From: Guadua angustifolia
Lineage: Eukaryota > Streptophyta > Magnoliopsida > Poales > Poaceae
NCBI GenBank assembly: GCA_036346375.1
Contig: CM070508.1
Location: 23,442,852-23,506,851, forward strand
Direction: 5' to 3'
DNA length: 64,000 bases
The notes below the pieces were generated by a model. That model was not told the DNA's origin and did no database searches. It saw only the letters and a program-made list of their open reading frames with translations. Positions 12,444 through 24,639 of the stretch are shown one piece after another; position 1 is the first letter of the stretch; each line of letters starts with the position of its first letter. A program made the position numbers and the translations under genes.

Positions 12444-12719
12444 GGGGCTATTTGGTTGCCGTCTCGCACGAGCCTGGCCGCGGGAGCCTGCACCGCCCCA
12501 GCTTGGCTCTGGGGAAACGATCATGGAGCTCGTTTCCCACGAGCCTGGCTGCGAGTACTTTGTACATCGTGCTAGCCTGGCATCCACACCGCGCGCAGGC
12601 AACCAAATAGCCATCTTGCATGCATGGGTGCAGGCTAACGCGATACAACGAGCAACCAAACGCTGGTTCCTTAGCTCCCACGAGCCTGGCCACGTGGAAC
12701 CAGGCAACCAAACAGCCCC
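12444..12719. mobile_element. Tourist/PIF-Harbinger-type MITE
   Basis: A 276-bp GC-rich element with terminal inverted repeats GGGGCTATTTGGTTGCC and, at the other end, the inverse of GGGGCTGTTTGGTTGCC. It is flanked by a 3-bp direct repeat TCA (12441-12443 and 12720-12722), fitting the 3-bp duplications of PIF/Harbinger elements. The internal word CACGAGCCTGGC(C/T) is repeated. The open frames over it are not genes. Confidence 0.75.
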
Positions 12720-13392
12720 TCAGAAGCTGTATGTGTGTAGTATATGGAAAAAGAATCGGTCATGCAGTATTTGGAAATAGAATCGGTTAATTAAGATAAG
12801 AGTCTAATACGACGCAGATCACGCATGCATGCATATCTAATCGAATTAAAACTTTCTCCATTCGCCAATGTATAGAAGATCAGGACAATAACTGTTTCGT
12901 GGGTATTCGAGAGGGAGAAGAATGAACTACCGTTACCAACTTGTAATTAGAAGTAATAGAGATAGTGAAACTAACTCTATTTTTCCGTCCGTATTTTTGG
13001 ACATTGTATGGTAAATTGGTAACCCATTACGCATTACATACACATGCAACTCACGTGTATACTTCTAAAGTTGCTCTTGCTAGCCATTTGCTTGACTTTT
13101 TTATGCTTGTTTCCTCGTCAGCACAAAGCTGATGTAGGACTCATTCTAAAGACACTCCGAGAGGTGGTTCTATCTATATTTTTTAAAAGCTGTATAAATA
13201 TTAAAGTATGAATGGAAGTTGATAGTGATTACTTGGCCCTTCGATTGTTTCAAGATTTGTATAACTTGTATTGAGAAGAAATACATAAAAACACCTCTCT
13301 TAAACTCCATATGTGGTGTGGGATTGAACTCCCACACATAACTACAAGTGAGTACATATGCGTTAGACAATACAGTTGCATGTTTGCTATCT
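12720..13392. other. Unassigned sequence
   Basis: AT-rich DNA without a recognisable gene, RNA or element boundary. Confidence 0.35.
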
Positions 13393-13680
13393 TAGGGCAT
13401 GTATAATGGTTTATGTCAGCTGTTTGTAAGATAATGCTATGTAGGATTTTTGGTGATACGAAGGAGAGAGAAAGATGTTGTCTGCTATTTAACATACAGT
13501 TTTATAGATAGCTTTATATTGTATATACCATTGTATAGACAGTCTATTAATTATATGAGAAACTGTTATAGAAAACTATATTTACAATCTATTATATAAG
13601 TTATCTTTAATACTATTTATAAATAATACATAGTTATTATAAGCAAACACTATCTATGCCACTATACATGCTGCAGCCCT
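13393..13680. mobile_element. Probable MITE (foldback)
   Basis: The left end GGGCATGTATAATGG and the right end, inverse of GGGCTGCAGCATGTATAGTGG, are imperfect inverted repeats around an AT-rich 290-bp body. No clean target duplication was seen, so the superfamily is unassigned. Confidence 0.5.
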
Positions 13681-13860
13681 CAAACTCAAAGGTCCAAAGT
13701 GACTGAGAGTTACCGAGTTACCACCGAGATCGCATTCGTGGCACAACGAATGACTCTCCTTTGGACCTTTGGTTCCGGCATTGTCACTGTACTGCATCTC
13801 TCGTCTCCTAGGTAAATTCTAGCCACTTCAAATACTACCTCTATTATAGTTGGCAAAGTT

Positions 13861-14585
13861 CACACGCTAGCATCGATTTGAGCTGCGCTAGCAGCGATTT
13901 GAGCCGACCGGCCGGCTCGGCTTAAAAAAAAATTTACGTTTTAGTCCTTTTAGAAATTACGAATAGGCCCTTCGCGATTTTTTGTGAGGAGAAGATTTTT
14001 CCCACTAAAATCGTATTCGGGTCCCTCGTACGCCGTTTTACGAAAAAAACCTCCCGTTAAATTCAAATCACGAACAAGCCCTTTTCTAATTTTTCAGGAT
14101 AGCGGATAGGTCCAAAAACGTAGGTCCTTTCTCCGTTTTTCCCTAGAAAAGAAAGTTTTCGTCACCAAGAATACGTGTGCAGCTCTATCTTTAGACTTTT
14201 TTCCCACCTCGATTTCCCATCTCGATCTCTAGTATTTTTTAAACCATGTATTATTACTCGGTGAATGCGTAGAGTGTTAGACTCAGCAAAAGAAGGTTAT
14301 CGTCTCTAATAATTTTTCACCCTTTTCCCTCTAGACTTTTTCCCCACCACGGTTTTCCCGCTCGGTCTCTAATATTTCCCAAATAATTCGTCGAAAGAGA
14401 AAAAAAGAGAATTTTTCCCTATGAAAAACGACATGCGCGGCATGTTACGCCATTTAAAAAATTTGTGTCCTTTCAGCTTTCGCCATTATTTCGACGATTT
14501 AAAAATAAAATACCACCAAAAAAGAAAATTTTTTTACGGTAAACGCCACGCATGGCGTATGCACGCCATGTAAAAATTTTTCTAG
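13861..14585 (+). mobile_element. Helitron-like element, plus orientation
   Basis: The 3' end has the expected signature. A perfect 8-bp hairpin (stem CATGGCGT, loop ATGC, 14551-14570) lies 11 bases before CTAG at 14582-14585, and the next base is T. The body (13930-14420) is the reverse complement of the Helitron-like element at 34170-35122: words such as AAATCACGAACAAGCCC, CTCGGTGAATGCGTAG and TCGTCTCTAATAATTTT match inverted there. The 5' end is not firmly located. Non-coding, so non-autonomous. Confidence 0.6.
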
Positions 14586-14749
14586 TACATAAAACGGGTG
14601 CAAATTTTAGAGCAGGTTGAAACGGCCGGAGTGTAGTTTTGCTTCTGTTCAGAGTGGCACGGAAGATTCCACGACTCCTAACTCCTGGTACAGAACCAGA
14701 AATTCAGCAGAGATGGCAGCTTAATTAGCAACTAGTTTAAGCACAAGTT

Positions 14750-15070
14750 TACTGGAGAATAAACAAGGACGTGCTCTTTGACGATAAAAAAATCACAGAA
14801 GCCACATGTATTGTACGCATCCATATTCCATATATGCAAGCCAAACAAATATTGATGCCACCTCAATCACCAGCAATATAATAGCGTCACAGCGTTCTTG
14901 ATCGATCAAGAAGCCAGGCAAGAACCAAGAGATCGACAGGCAACAGCACGAAATTAAAGCCAAAAGTATTCGATCGATCGCAGCAACCATCTCCTAGCTA
15001 GGTGGAGATGGATGAAAGAAAGCTTAATTCGGCCAAGAAATCCACTTGTAGTAGATGGGTTCGTTTTGAT
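14750..15070 (-). other. Probable 3' UTR of the FAF-like gene
   Basis: Sequence downstream of the FAF-like stop codon on the minus strand. It is unlike neighbouring transposon DNA and shows no repeat ends. The poly(A) site is not identifiable with confidence. Confidence 0.4.
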
Positions 15071-15775
15071 TCAGGTGGTGACCACCCAGAATGCGGCGGC
15101 CTTCTCTGGCTCCCACTTCTTGCCGCGCCTCGCCGCCGTCGCGCCACCTTCCTCCTCCACGCACCGCCCGCCGCGCACGTACTTAGCGACGCCGTATTCC
15201 TCCTCCCCCACCTCCTTCTCGGCCTCTTCTGTCACCTCTTCCTCTGCTTCCTGCGATTCTTGGTGGTTGCATTCAGCGCAGGCGGCATTGACGCCGACAC
15301 CGCAGGGGGGGAGGCGGAGGCGAAGGCGCCCGCCGCTCCTCTCGGCCTCCATCCCGGGTGTCCGCACTGCGTACACCGCCAGCCGTCCGTCGCGACGCTC
15401 GTGGACCATCCGCACGCGGCTCGCGCCACGCACCAGCGTCGTCAGCGGCGGGGGCAGCACGCCGCCGCGGTGCCCCGCTGGGCGCACTCGCCCCTCCGCC
15501 GCCGCCACCTCCTCCTCCTCCCTGGCACGCCTCTTCCTCTCCGCGCCGTCATCTACCTCCTCAGCGGCGGCGGCGTCCACGCCGCCGGTCTCGCACCCGA
15601 GCGCCTCGGTGCACATCTCCAGGTTCATCCTCCCACCGTACGCCGGCTTCTTGGCGGCGGCGGCCGGTGACACCAGCACGTGACGCGGCCGCTTCACGGG
15701 ATCTTGGACAGCGTACAGAGAGCTCCAGGCGGCGGCGGCCGGGAGCTGCGGCGGCGAGTCGAGCAGCGAAGGCAT
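15071..15775 (-). CDS. FANTASTIC FOUR-like protein (FAF-like)
   Basis: An intact intronless frame of 234 residues. Residues 50-65 read MNLEMCTEALGCETGG and residues 107-139 hold the conserved FAF core, PPPLTTLVRGASRVRMVHE then RRDGRLAVYAVR. Residues 171-193 are strongly acidic, and the end is basic and Trp-containing (KKWEPEKAAAFW). This order matches plant FAF proteins, which in Arabidopsis limit shoot meristem size through WUSCHEL; the function of this copy is inferred from family membership only. The start is the first ATG of the frame, in the context ACCATGCC. A TATA box lies about 215 bp upstream on the minus strand. Base composition is very GC-rich, unlike the AT-rich repeats around it. 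A CACTA transposon begins about 390 bp upstream of the start codon. Open frames on the opposite strand across 15002-15894 are composition artefacts. Confidence 0.85.
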   Translation of the reverse strand: MPSLLDSPPQLPAAAAWSSLYAVQDPVKRPRHVLVSPAAAAKKPAYGGRMNLEMCTEALGCETGGVDAAAAEEVDDGAERKRRAREEEEVAAAEGRVRPAGHRGGVLPPPLTTLVRGASRVRMVHERRDGRLAVYAVRTPGMEAERSGGRLRLRLPPCGVGVNAACAECNHQESQEAEEEVTEEAEKEVGEEEYGVAKYVRGGRCVEEEGGATAARRGKKWEPEKAAAFWVVTT

Positions 15776-15987
15776 GGTGCAATGCAGAGGCTGTTGGGCG
15801 CCGGTGGTGGAGGAGAAGGTTGGTGTATATAAAAGTTTGGAGGGATCGAGCTAGGCGAGGGGATGTGATCGGCGAGCGGAGGATGTGGAGGTGACGGCGA
15901 CGGGAGAGGGACGCTTCCGCCACAGGAACGGAGCTAGTTCGCACTAGGAGGCTGGCCGTGTGATGAAGAGCGGAAGCCGTGCCACTA

Positions 15988-15996
15988 GTTTATATA
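15988..15996 (-). promoter_or_regulatory. TATA box of the FAF-like gene
   Basis: On the minus strand the sequence reads TATATAAAC, about 215 bp upstream of the start codon and about 170 bp from the CACTA insertion point. The position suits a GC-rich grass promoter with a 5' UTR of roughly 180 bases. Confidence 0.6.
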
Positions 15997-16167
15997 GCGC
16001 CAGAAAGGCGCCGCGGCGGCGATTTTAGAAAGTAATTGTACCTAATTAATGGTAATGGCTCTCCGACTCTGATTCCATCAGAATGGATAGAAGAAGAACA
16101 AAAGGTTCTGGCCTAGCGGCTGCTTGCTCTGGCATGTAAAGCAAGCTCGTCCATGTAATTAGGCTCG

Positions 16168-16500
16168 CACTACTACAAAACTAGTCTTTGATACCAGCTC
16201 ATTAGTACCGGTTAGGTATAAATCAGACTGATAGTTACAACAGTCCTGATTCAACGGCTACTGAGCTACAGGGGCAACTCCGTACCGGTTAGAGACACCA
16301 ACCGGTACTGATGATGAGGCATCAATCAGTACTGATGATCTAACACCAGTACCGGTTCGTGACACAAACCAGTACTAAGGAGCCCCTAGCAGGCAGGAAC
16401 GGGCCAGCATGTACGGGGGTTCATTAGTATCGGTTGGAGGCACCAACTGGTTCTGATGCTCGAATATTCGAGTATCAGAGCCAGTTTGTGCCTCTAACCA
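16168..16500. repeat. Left terminal and subterminal repeats of CACTA 1
   Basis: Starts CACTACTACAAAA and then carries alternating direct and inverted copies of the motif AACCGGTACTGATG. Such repeats are transposase (TNPA-like) binding sites in known CACTA elements. Confidence 0.85.
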
Positions 16501-16749
16501 GTACTAGGTCTCTATTTTGAACTTCTTCCTCCCCACACTTTGCCCAACTAAAAACAGTGCAACGCGCAACAAGAACAGTGCAGCGCCAGCCAAGAGCTTC
16601 AAGGGAGGGGAGGTGCTGCCCAAATTTCAAATTTTTAGTCATTTTACTCCAAGCCAAGTTAACTAAGATTAGTAACATCATTTCTCACTACATTTGGTGT
16701 TAAATGGAGCTTCTTCTTTGCTTGAAATATGAAGAAAATTTGATCATTT

Positions 16750-17125
16750 CCCATGATCGATGAAAAACTATGAATGTAGAGATCTAGCTCGATCTTTTCA
16801 AATAGGTTGCAAAAACTTGTTGTGTAAGCTTGAAATTTGCTTGGATTATGATGTAACTCGCATTGAAGGTGTGGATCTAACTCAAATTTAGGTTTTAGCT
16901 CCATCGATCGATGAAGAATTTTGAATCTAGACTTTGATCGAACAATTATTTTAGTAGGTTGCAAAAACTTGTTGTGTAAGTTTGGATTTTGCTTGAATTA
17001 TGATGTAGCTCAAATTGAAGGTGTGGATCTAGCTAATATTTAGGTTTTGATTCCATCGATCGATGAAGAATTTTGAATCTAGATTTTGATCAACCAATTC
17101 TTTTAGTAGGTTGCAAAAGCTTGTC
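16750..17125. repeat. About 152-bp tandem repeat inside CACTA 1
   Basis: Two and a half copies of a unit containing ATCGATCGATGAAGAATTTT, GTAGGTTGCAAAAACTTGTT and GAAGGTGTGGATCTA, beginning near 16750, 16900 and 17053. It occupies the place where the first part of the transposase gene would be expected. Confidence 0.75.
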
Positions 17126-17374
17126 AAGTATGAATACCGGAGCAAATAATCATTTTATAAAAAAATATGTAATAAAATATAGTCCTTTTAAAAACATGTA
17201 ATGAAATAAAGTCTTTTTAAAAATATAGTTGTCTTAAAAATAACAATTTTTGTAGAAAAAATATATGATGAAAGAGAATAAAATCATACATAAGGAGACT
17301 CATAAACACGAAAGAGAATAAAATTGTATACCTGAAATCCCATAATTGTCATGTGTTGATGACACAGTTGCTCC

Positions 17375-18680
17375 CAGTGGCAGTGAGAAGTATTATACCG
17401 GACTAGGTACAAGAGACAATCATAAAGTTGTGTTCATTCTTCAACGCGGTGTCGCAGAAGGTCATCGAGCCTAATAAGGTATCTAATCTGCAGGATGATG
17501 TGATCGATAGTCTGGTTAGCCTTGAGATGATCTTCCCTCCGTCCTTCTTTCATATTATGGTCTATCTCATGGTCCACATTGTCAAAGAGATAGAAATTCT
17601 CGGACCCGTGTTCCTCCACAATATGTTCCCTTTCGAGAGGCCCTGTATCACGCCATGATAGTCTATCTCATGGTCCACATTTTGAGTTTTGTGTTAATTA
17701 CATTGATGATCTGAATCCGATTGGCGTCCCTGTATCACGCCATGAGGGGAGGCTACGGGAAAAAGGGACTCTAGGGATAAAAGAATCATATAGCGACAAT
17801 CTACTTTCATTTAAACAAGCACATTCCACGGTATTGAAACAAGCAACTGTAGTGGCTCCGTATATCCATGATCACGAGATGAGTCTACGTGACCAATACC
17901 TAGAGAAGTCAGATAAGTGGATCGCAGTCGAGGAAATAGATCATTTCGGTGGTTGGTTGCAAAAGCAACTGTTGGGCAACCAGATAGACGATGAACAGTT
18001 GAAGCTCTTGGCTCGGAGACCATCCACGACAATTGTATCATTCCAACGGATGAGATAAATGGGTACACATTTTACATGACAGCATAGGATAGCAAGAGCA
18101 CCAACCAAGATAGCGGTGTCCGTATAGATGCTTTGGACAAAAATAGAAAAATGGACACCTACTATGGTTTCATAGAGGAGATCTGGGAACTCGATTATGG
18201 ACCTTTAAAAGTCCCTCTATTTTGGTGCCAATGGGTCAAACTGACAACCGTAGAGATCGACGAGTACGGTATGACAACCGTTGACCTTAAGCAAGTGGCC
18301 TATAGGGACGAACTGTTTGCGCTCGCCAATGATGTGATACAGGTATTCTATGTGATGAACATAGATAACAAACCAAAAAAGTAGAAGGACAAGTCTACTA
18401 AAAGTAAAAAGCAGAAGGACAAGTTTACTGAAAACAAAAAGCAGAAGAAAAGACTAGTAGTAGCGATCAGCTAAGGCGCCATGTGGTTCTTCCAAGTAAA
18501 AGAAGGATTGTTGGAACTGAGGACGTCACGGATGAAGAAGAGTATAATCAGTTCGACGAGCTGCTTCCTTTTATGATAGACATAGACATTAGTGTCCAGA
18601 ATAATGCAGAGAAATCTCGCTACGTACGCCACGATCATAATAAAGGATTACTTGTAAAAATAAAGTATGTTAGCAAATAA
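17375..18680 (+). pseudogene. CACTA 1 transposase remnant (C-terminal domains of TNP2)
   Basis: Only the part after the catalytic core remains. DUF4218-like sequence (17390-17650) shows CSFFNAVSQKVIEP, FPPSFFHIM and GPVFLHNMFPFER. A middle segment (17834-18058) is followed by a DUF4216-like domain (18133-18384) with GFIEEIWELDY, VPLFWCQWVK and TTVDLKQVAY. The last part holds KRRIVGTEDVTDEEEYNQF and ends near 18680. The Transposas_assoc and Transposase_21 regions, present in CACTA 2 of this window, are missing. A local duplication of about 90 bp (17559 onward repeated near 17656) and several stops disrupt the rest. Confidence 0.8.
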
Positions 18681-19149
18681 GTCCAACCATATTGTATAAA
18701 CCCGTGTATAAATTATGAGTATGGTTCTAAATTTGTAAAGTAGCTATTTGAGCCCCTATATGCCATATTTGGATTAATAATCTTATTTTATTTTTTCAAA
18801 ATTATTTTAGTGTGGAAAAAGTATGATTTATTATTTTTTACTAAGCAAAGAAGTAATAATTGAATTTATATAACAAGGTGAAAATTTATCATAAAATTTG
18901 AAGAATTATTAAGGAATTTCAAGGCATTAGAGATATAAAGAATATTTTTAATGGAATTATAAGAGTGCAAAAATATTTTATTGCTTATAATTTTTATAAT
19001 TTTAATTTATACTAGATGGTTGGAAAATAATATTCTAAAGAATATATAAATTTTAATATTTGTATTTAAACCAAAATAGGTATCGATCTGGGTTCTTGTT
19101 ACTTAACCAAGATCTTGATGGTGCCTAGGGCTTCACCGAGGTGGTGGGG
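18681..19149. other. AT-rich spacer between the two CACTA 1 genes
   Basis: Non-coding AT-rich DNA following the transposase remnant; no terminator or repeat signal is recognised. Confidence 0.4.
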
Positions 19150-19225
19150 ATTCAAGATCGTTGGTGTATCCAACCGGTACTGATGTGAGGCATTAGTCCC
19201 AGTTTAAGACACCAACCGGTACTGA
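19150..19225 (+). promoter_or_regulatory. Internal cluster of CACTA 1 subterminal motifs
   Basis: Two copies of CCAACCGGTACTGATG plus a diverged one lie in the middle of the element, directly ahead of the GC-rich leader of the second gene. These are the same motifs found at both element ends. Confidence 0.6.
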
Positions 19226-19620
19226 TGGTGTCACATATAAATTGGAGAGAGAGGCCGAGTCTCCAACCTCTCTTTTTCTTGTCGCCGCCGTTGCCGCCTC
19301 CAACCCCCAATGTCGACGACCCCTCGCGTGCCGTCGTCCTCCTCACCTCCGACGAGCCCGCGCGCGCCGCCATCCTTCTCGCATCCGACGACCCCACGCG
19401 TGCCACCGTCGTTCCTGCCCTCTCTAGTTCGATCACCCCCCACCGGCGCCGCCCTTGCCCGTCCCCCCGGATCTGCCCTCGGCCGTTCTCCCAATGCACG
19501 GTGCGCCATCTGCAGTAGCCCCACCGGCGCCATCCTCGCCATCCCCACGTTGCCCTCACCCGCCCCTCGGCGCACCTCTACCGCTCTGCAGGAGCTGGAC
19601 GTAAGCAAGCAAACATGAGA
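19226..19620 (+). other. GC-rich leader of the second CACTA 1 gene
   Basis: A cytosine-rich stretch with degenerate repeats such as CCGACGACCCC and GCCACCGTCGT, resembling the 5' leader found in the same place in CACTA 2 (53868-54142). Open frames occur on both strands, but none looks like a conserved protein. It probably contributes a 5' UTR or first exon. Confidence 0.45.
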
Positions 19621-20370
19621 TGTTGATGTAAGAAATTTTGAGATGAGATGTTGATATTAATATTTAAAACGAACACCGGTACCATGTGGTATATATCTTT
19701 GTTACGTTCGCCCGACACAATGCGTATGTAAGCATATTACTAAACCGTTTAGAGATTCTACGCTTACTGTGTTCTCCAGAAGTTTTTTGTTTTCTGGGTC
19801 AGCCTTGATACGCATAAGACCCTTCGTGCTCAGAGAATTGAGTTGAGATTGCGGATTATACGGGAAAGCATCTCTCTGAATATGTCCGGCTAAAGTATCC
19901 TGTAAAATGCTTTCCCTCTGACATAATATGGCGTTAACATGATCCAGAAACTCCGAGCTCTCAGAAACCTGGTGAATATGAGAATTTTGAATTTTCATGA
20001 GAAAGTATGCATGTTGTCATGTCCTGATGCATAATGATATACTACATTTATGCTAATGAGAAAGTTTAGAGAGCATATATTTAATAGCGTCCCACAAATT
20101 CTTCACTTACTAATATAGCAACCAACATTTAGCAGTCGAAACAAGAAATATTTTTTAAATATTTGTTTGATCAAGAATAGGCATCAGTCAAAAAATAGCA
20201 CAACCAAACGAACTAATTAAACAACACAAGTTCTTACTGGTATTAATTTGTAATGTTTGATGATGTTTAATTCCAAAATATTATGATGCTTAATTTCATA
20301 CTCTCTCTCGTCACAAATAGTTGTGGTTTTGGACATCAACATGATCTCCTAAATATAGCTTTAACCACTA

Positions 20371-20373
<3 letters not shown>
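19621..20373. other. AT-rich region, probably intron, of CACTA 1
   Basis: No coding motif is recognised between the GC-rich leader and the next conserved exon. Confidence 0.4.

Positions 20374-20440
<67 letters not shown>
20374..20440. repeat. TA microsatellite
   Basis: About 33 TA units within the presumed intron of the second CACTA 1 gene. Confidence 0.95.
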
Positions 20441-20443
<3 letters not shown>

Positions 20444-20790
20444 GATAGTACTTTTCGAGATAAATATACGCATACGATTTTCATGTTGCTTGTTTGGTCT
20501 CAATTTCTTGCAGTCATGCAGTGAGTGGATGAATCAATGATGCAACCAGACAACTAATAGAGCCATGATATGCATCAACTGGTCGTATGACCCATGATAT
20601 AGCAAATTTGAATTTTGAAATGTATATGTATCATGTAAATTTTTCTAATTCTTGATGAATTTTGAAATTTCTATGTATATATAAATTTTGAAGCAATATC
20701 TATGTATAAGTATATGTGAAATGTAATGTATTTGAATTTTGTTGATCTATTTTCATTAATTTTTAGTGCTTTCTTCTAGCCTAAGAAACA

Positions 20791-23700
20791 ATGATGGCGG
20801 GCGAATGATTTGATCAAGAAGAATTTATGATAAATTTGATTGCGAGAGGTAATGGTTATAAGGCGGGGGAGCGTGAACCCACTCTCGTGGATCAACCTGT
20901 GGCTGTCAAGGCCATCGAGGCCGATGAGGCCACAGAGGCCAATAAGGCCGGTCAGGTAATATTTTGACCCATTCATGATTGTCAATTCCACTATCATGCT
21001 AAGTCAACATTCTGACCCGTTCATGATTGTATCATATTTTTAGACCGGTCAACCGAGCAGGCAATCACGTCAGCGAGGTTCAAGCAAGAAGTCAAAGGCA
21101 AGACACGTTATCACCGAAGTCGGCGAGAATGGCCAACCTCTTGCACCCCTAGGGGTGCTTGGGCCATTCAATTCGGCGTGCGGCATCCACGTTAGGGACC
21201 ACGTGCCTATTAGCATAGCAAAATGATATCAGGTCCCTGAAGATACGAAGAACATACTCTGGACTGATGTGAAGGAGGCATTCACCTTCCCCCAAAGGAC
21301 CGAAGAGAAGGTGAAGAGTTACACACTCAAAAAGATGGCTATCGCATTCCAGACTTTTAAAAAGAAGTTGAACACGGAGCATATCAAGAAGAATCGAACG
21401 CCTAACTTCAACAAGTACCCAAAGTTGCAAGATCACTAGGATGCGTTTGTGAACTACAAGATTTCGAAAGAAGGTCAAAGTTTGAGTGTGAAGAACAAGC
21501 AGAATACACAGAAGAAGAATTACCACCACCGCCTCGCCCTGGTGGTTACCGCCAGGAGATACCCAAATAGGAGAAGAGGAAACAAGACCTACTAGCAAAG
21601 GGTGTCACACCCACAACAATGGAATGGCCCCACAGAGCAAAGCATTGGTTCTATGCTCATGGCGGTGGCCTTGACGATGACGACAACGCGGTGTTTGGAG
21701 AGGCGCTGAGAGATGTGGCTAGAAGGCTTGTACAGTTGATCTAGGAGTCTTCCTAGGGCACCTTCATGCCAAATAGGGAGAACGACGAGCTAACAAGGGC
21801 TCTACAAAACCCGGAGCACTCTGGACATACACGAGACGTTGTCATCGTCCCGTGGAAGGTTGGTTTCGCTCAAGACGCCGAGACCTATAGGAGTCAGGTG
21901 AGAAGTAAGGCCTGATAGGCACAACAGCTCATTGTGATTGAAGAACGCCTGAATCAAGCACAGGAGAGAATGCAAGAAGTGGTCCAAAGAGAGGTGCAGT
22001 TAGCCTTGAACCAACAGCGGGAGGTGGGCCAAGAACCCCCCAATAATTCTGACGTCATCAGCTCCTCTGTGCAGCGGAACAGCTGTGCTTCCTGTGGGCT
22101 ACCCGAAGCGGACTTAGGTCACTATGCCGTAGACGACATCACGCAACGGACACCTTGTGAGCTGCACGTTGAAGCGCAGAACCTCTTCTTCAAGGCGGCT
22201 CATGGCATGGCTAACCTAGTGGAGCCATGGCAGCTCATCCATGGTCAATAGATACTGCCGGGCTACTCCAAGGTCTCGGTGGAGGAGGTATGCCTAGGGT
22301 ACGAGGACCATGACCTCGATATTCCCAGAGGTGACGGGACTACGAAACTACGATTCATAATTTTTCGAGATAACGTGGATGTGTCCTCTCCACGGAGAGA
22401 CCTCCCGCACTCGAACCATGACAAAAGAAGCCCGACTCCTACAACACCTCCCGCACACATAAGCCCTAGAAGAAGCCGGTCTCCTCCACCACCCCTAGTA
22501 GAACTCCACTCCAACATCGGCCAAGACAACCTAGCCTGCTCGACCAGTAGCTCCCAAGAAGGTGCCAGCCAAGACAAACCAGCCTGCTCGGCCAACAACT
22601 TCTAAGAAGATGGGGTCCACCCAATCCAAGAAGCTAGCTCTACTTTCGAAGCGGACGTATGATATGACCGAGGAGGAAACCGACAAGATAGTACGAGGCG
22701 AGGTAACTAAATTTTTTAAACCCATATCACCAGAGAAGAAGGTTCAGCCTGGTACGGAAGAATTTCACAAAGGCTTAAGGACTATTAAACATTTGAAGGA
22801 TCGAAAAGAAATGCCTTGTTTATCAGATTACGAGTGCACATTGACTAAGAAATGCTACAAGAAGAAGATGTTAGAGGAGAGGATGTCAGCTGAGGAGAAG
22901 GCCAAGGAGATGCTACTATTCTCCAATGAAACTAGACTTGACGCAGATTAAGTATTAGGCATGGCAAAGATTGAGTATGCACAAGTAAGATGGCCATATA
23001 CACCGAGCACATCATTGGTCAGGAATGAGGAGCTTCTTCAGCTAACAATAAACATGTGGCAATTCCATGAATGGTGCTTGGACACGGCCCAGCATGTTCT
23101 AGAGTCGTTCGCCGTCAAGTAGAAGGAACAAGATTTTTTCAACAGAGACAGTGAATTTTTTTGTTCAATAGAAGGTCATGTATGATCTATACCAGATAAA
23201 TGCCCTCGACACAGCCTTGATGAATTGATGGACTCTTTAAGTGTCTTATTTGCAAAAATCCACCGTGCGCGCCCTTGTACTATACTAACTTGCAAACCTA
23301 ACTAATTTCTTCTTATGTAGAATGGAAATATAAAGATGCAGAAGGGAGAGCGTTTTCAACAAAGGCTTCATCGACTCATTAGTTATCAACGAGGCAACCG
23401 TTAGAGACCACCCAATCTAAACAGAGACCAACATATATAGGACATTAATGGGACAAATATATTAGTCAAAGATATTTCTACCCTACGAATTTGAGTACGT
23501 GTTTTAGTACCGCCTCGTTCTACTCTTTTTTATAACACGATGTTAGAACTAATTAGTTACCTATGTTGGCATATATATGTACGGTTTTCACTAGATTCTT
23601 CTTATTATCGAGCTAGATCGTAGCTTGATCACAGTTATGGACTCGAAAAGGCAACCAATTGAAAAATACGAAAACTTGATCGACATGTTCAACCGGTATT

Positions 23701-24360
23701 CTTGTTCCTTTCATTATTGCACTAGTTCTATTTCCTTCCATTTGAAACAAATTCTAATCATGTACAATTCGTAATCACGTGTGTAGTGCATTCGCACGGT
23801 TCCATGCTAAAACCAGGGGCGAATTCAAGGAGAAATTTGATATTACAGTTGCCTCTCGAGTACGTATATCATAATGCTAGCTTTTTAGTTAGTTAACTTA
23901 ATTTTCATACATCTATTTCACGCTTTCAACATTTTTCACCACAGGTTTTAAGTCAGCCTGGGCAACAATTTATGTGGTTACTATGTATGTGAGTTTATGC
24001 ACACCAAAACCGAAGGCGCTGACCACATGCTAAAAGGTGACAAAGGGGTAAGTAAATATAATTACTAGTTTAATGATGCCTAGGTACTCTTTAAATCTTG
24101 TACAAATTCAATGATTGATTAATTAATGACTTAATGATAGGTGCTTCAATATTTGGCGGAACAAGGTTCAGAACTCTCGTCGGCGCGAGTGAGAGCAATT
24201 CAAGAACAACTCGTCGGCTTCATTTACGATAAGGTCATAAATCTGAAAGGCGAGTTTCACGAACCAATTTTAAATAGGTTGGGCCCTTTGATAAGGACCG
24301 GTGAACTGTCGGGGTCGACATCTACGGCTAGCAAGAGCAAAGCACGTAAAAGATCCTGAT
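20791..24360 (+). pseudogene. Second CACTA 1 gene: Transposase_24-like, coiled coil and Ulp1-like domain
   Basis: Exon-like pieces run from MMAGE (20791; a stop follows at once). A donor CAG/GTAATA lies near 20956 and an acceptor TTTTTAG at 21043. The Transposase_24-like part (21140-21600) has PLAPLGVLGPFNSACG, ILWTDVKEAFTFP and KKMAIAFQTFKKKL. A coiled coil (21940-22020) contains ERLNQAQERMQEVV. A proline-rich tail and a Lys-rich region follow (22562-22951). The final part is a decayed Ulp1-type (C48) protease. VMDS near 23637 carries the Asp, and NNLCGYYVC near 23968 the Cys, but a frameshift precedes it. The His-Trp position reads EY, so catalysis is lost. The last exon ends ARKRS at 24359. 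Confidence 0.7.
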
Positions 24361-24639
24361 GAACAGAAGGAAAAGAATGATTAAAGTTGTAATTAAAGTT
24401 GTTAATGAATGTTATGTGATCCCGATGAACAGAAGGACTAATATGTGCATATTAGTTGTAATTAACGTTGTTAATGAATGTTCGGTGATTTAATTATCAG
24501 TTAATTGTGAATGATTGATTATATGTGCTTTAATTAGTTGTGATTTAACACACATACATATATATATTATATATAATAGCTAGTGGACACACACATATAT
24601 AATAGCTAGTGGCATGCTGTACAGTGGCACTAGCTCATG
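24361..24639. other. AT-rich 3' spacer of CACTA 1
   Basis: Short direct repeats, for example GATGAACAGAAGGA twice and ATATATAATAGCTAGTGG twice; no coding sequence. Confidence 0.5.

Noticed and set aside
15002..15944. Long plus-strand and other-frame ORFs over the FAF-like gene
   Set aside because: They arise from high GC content; only the minus-strand frame carries a conserved domain.
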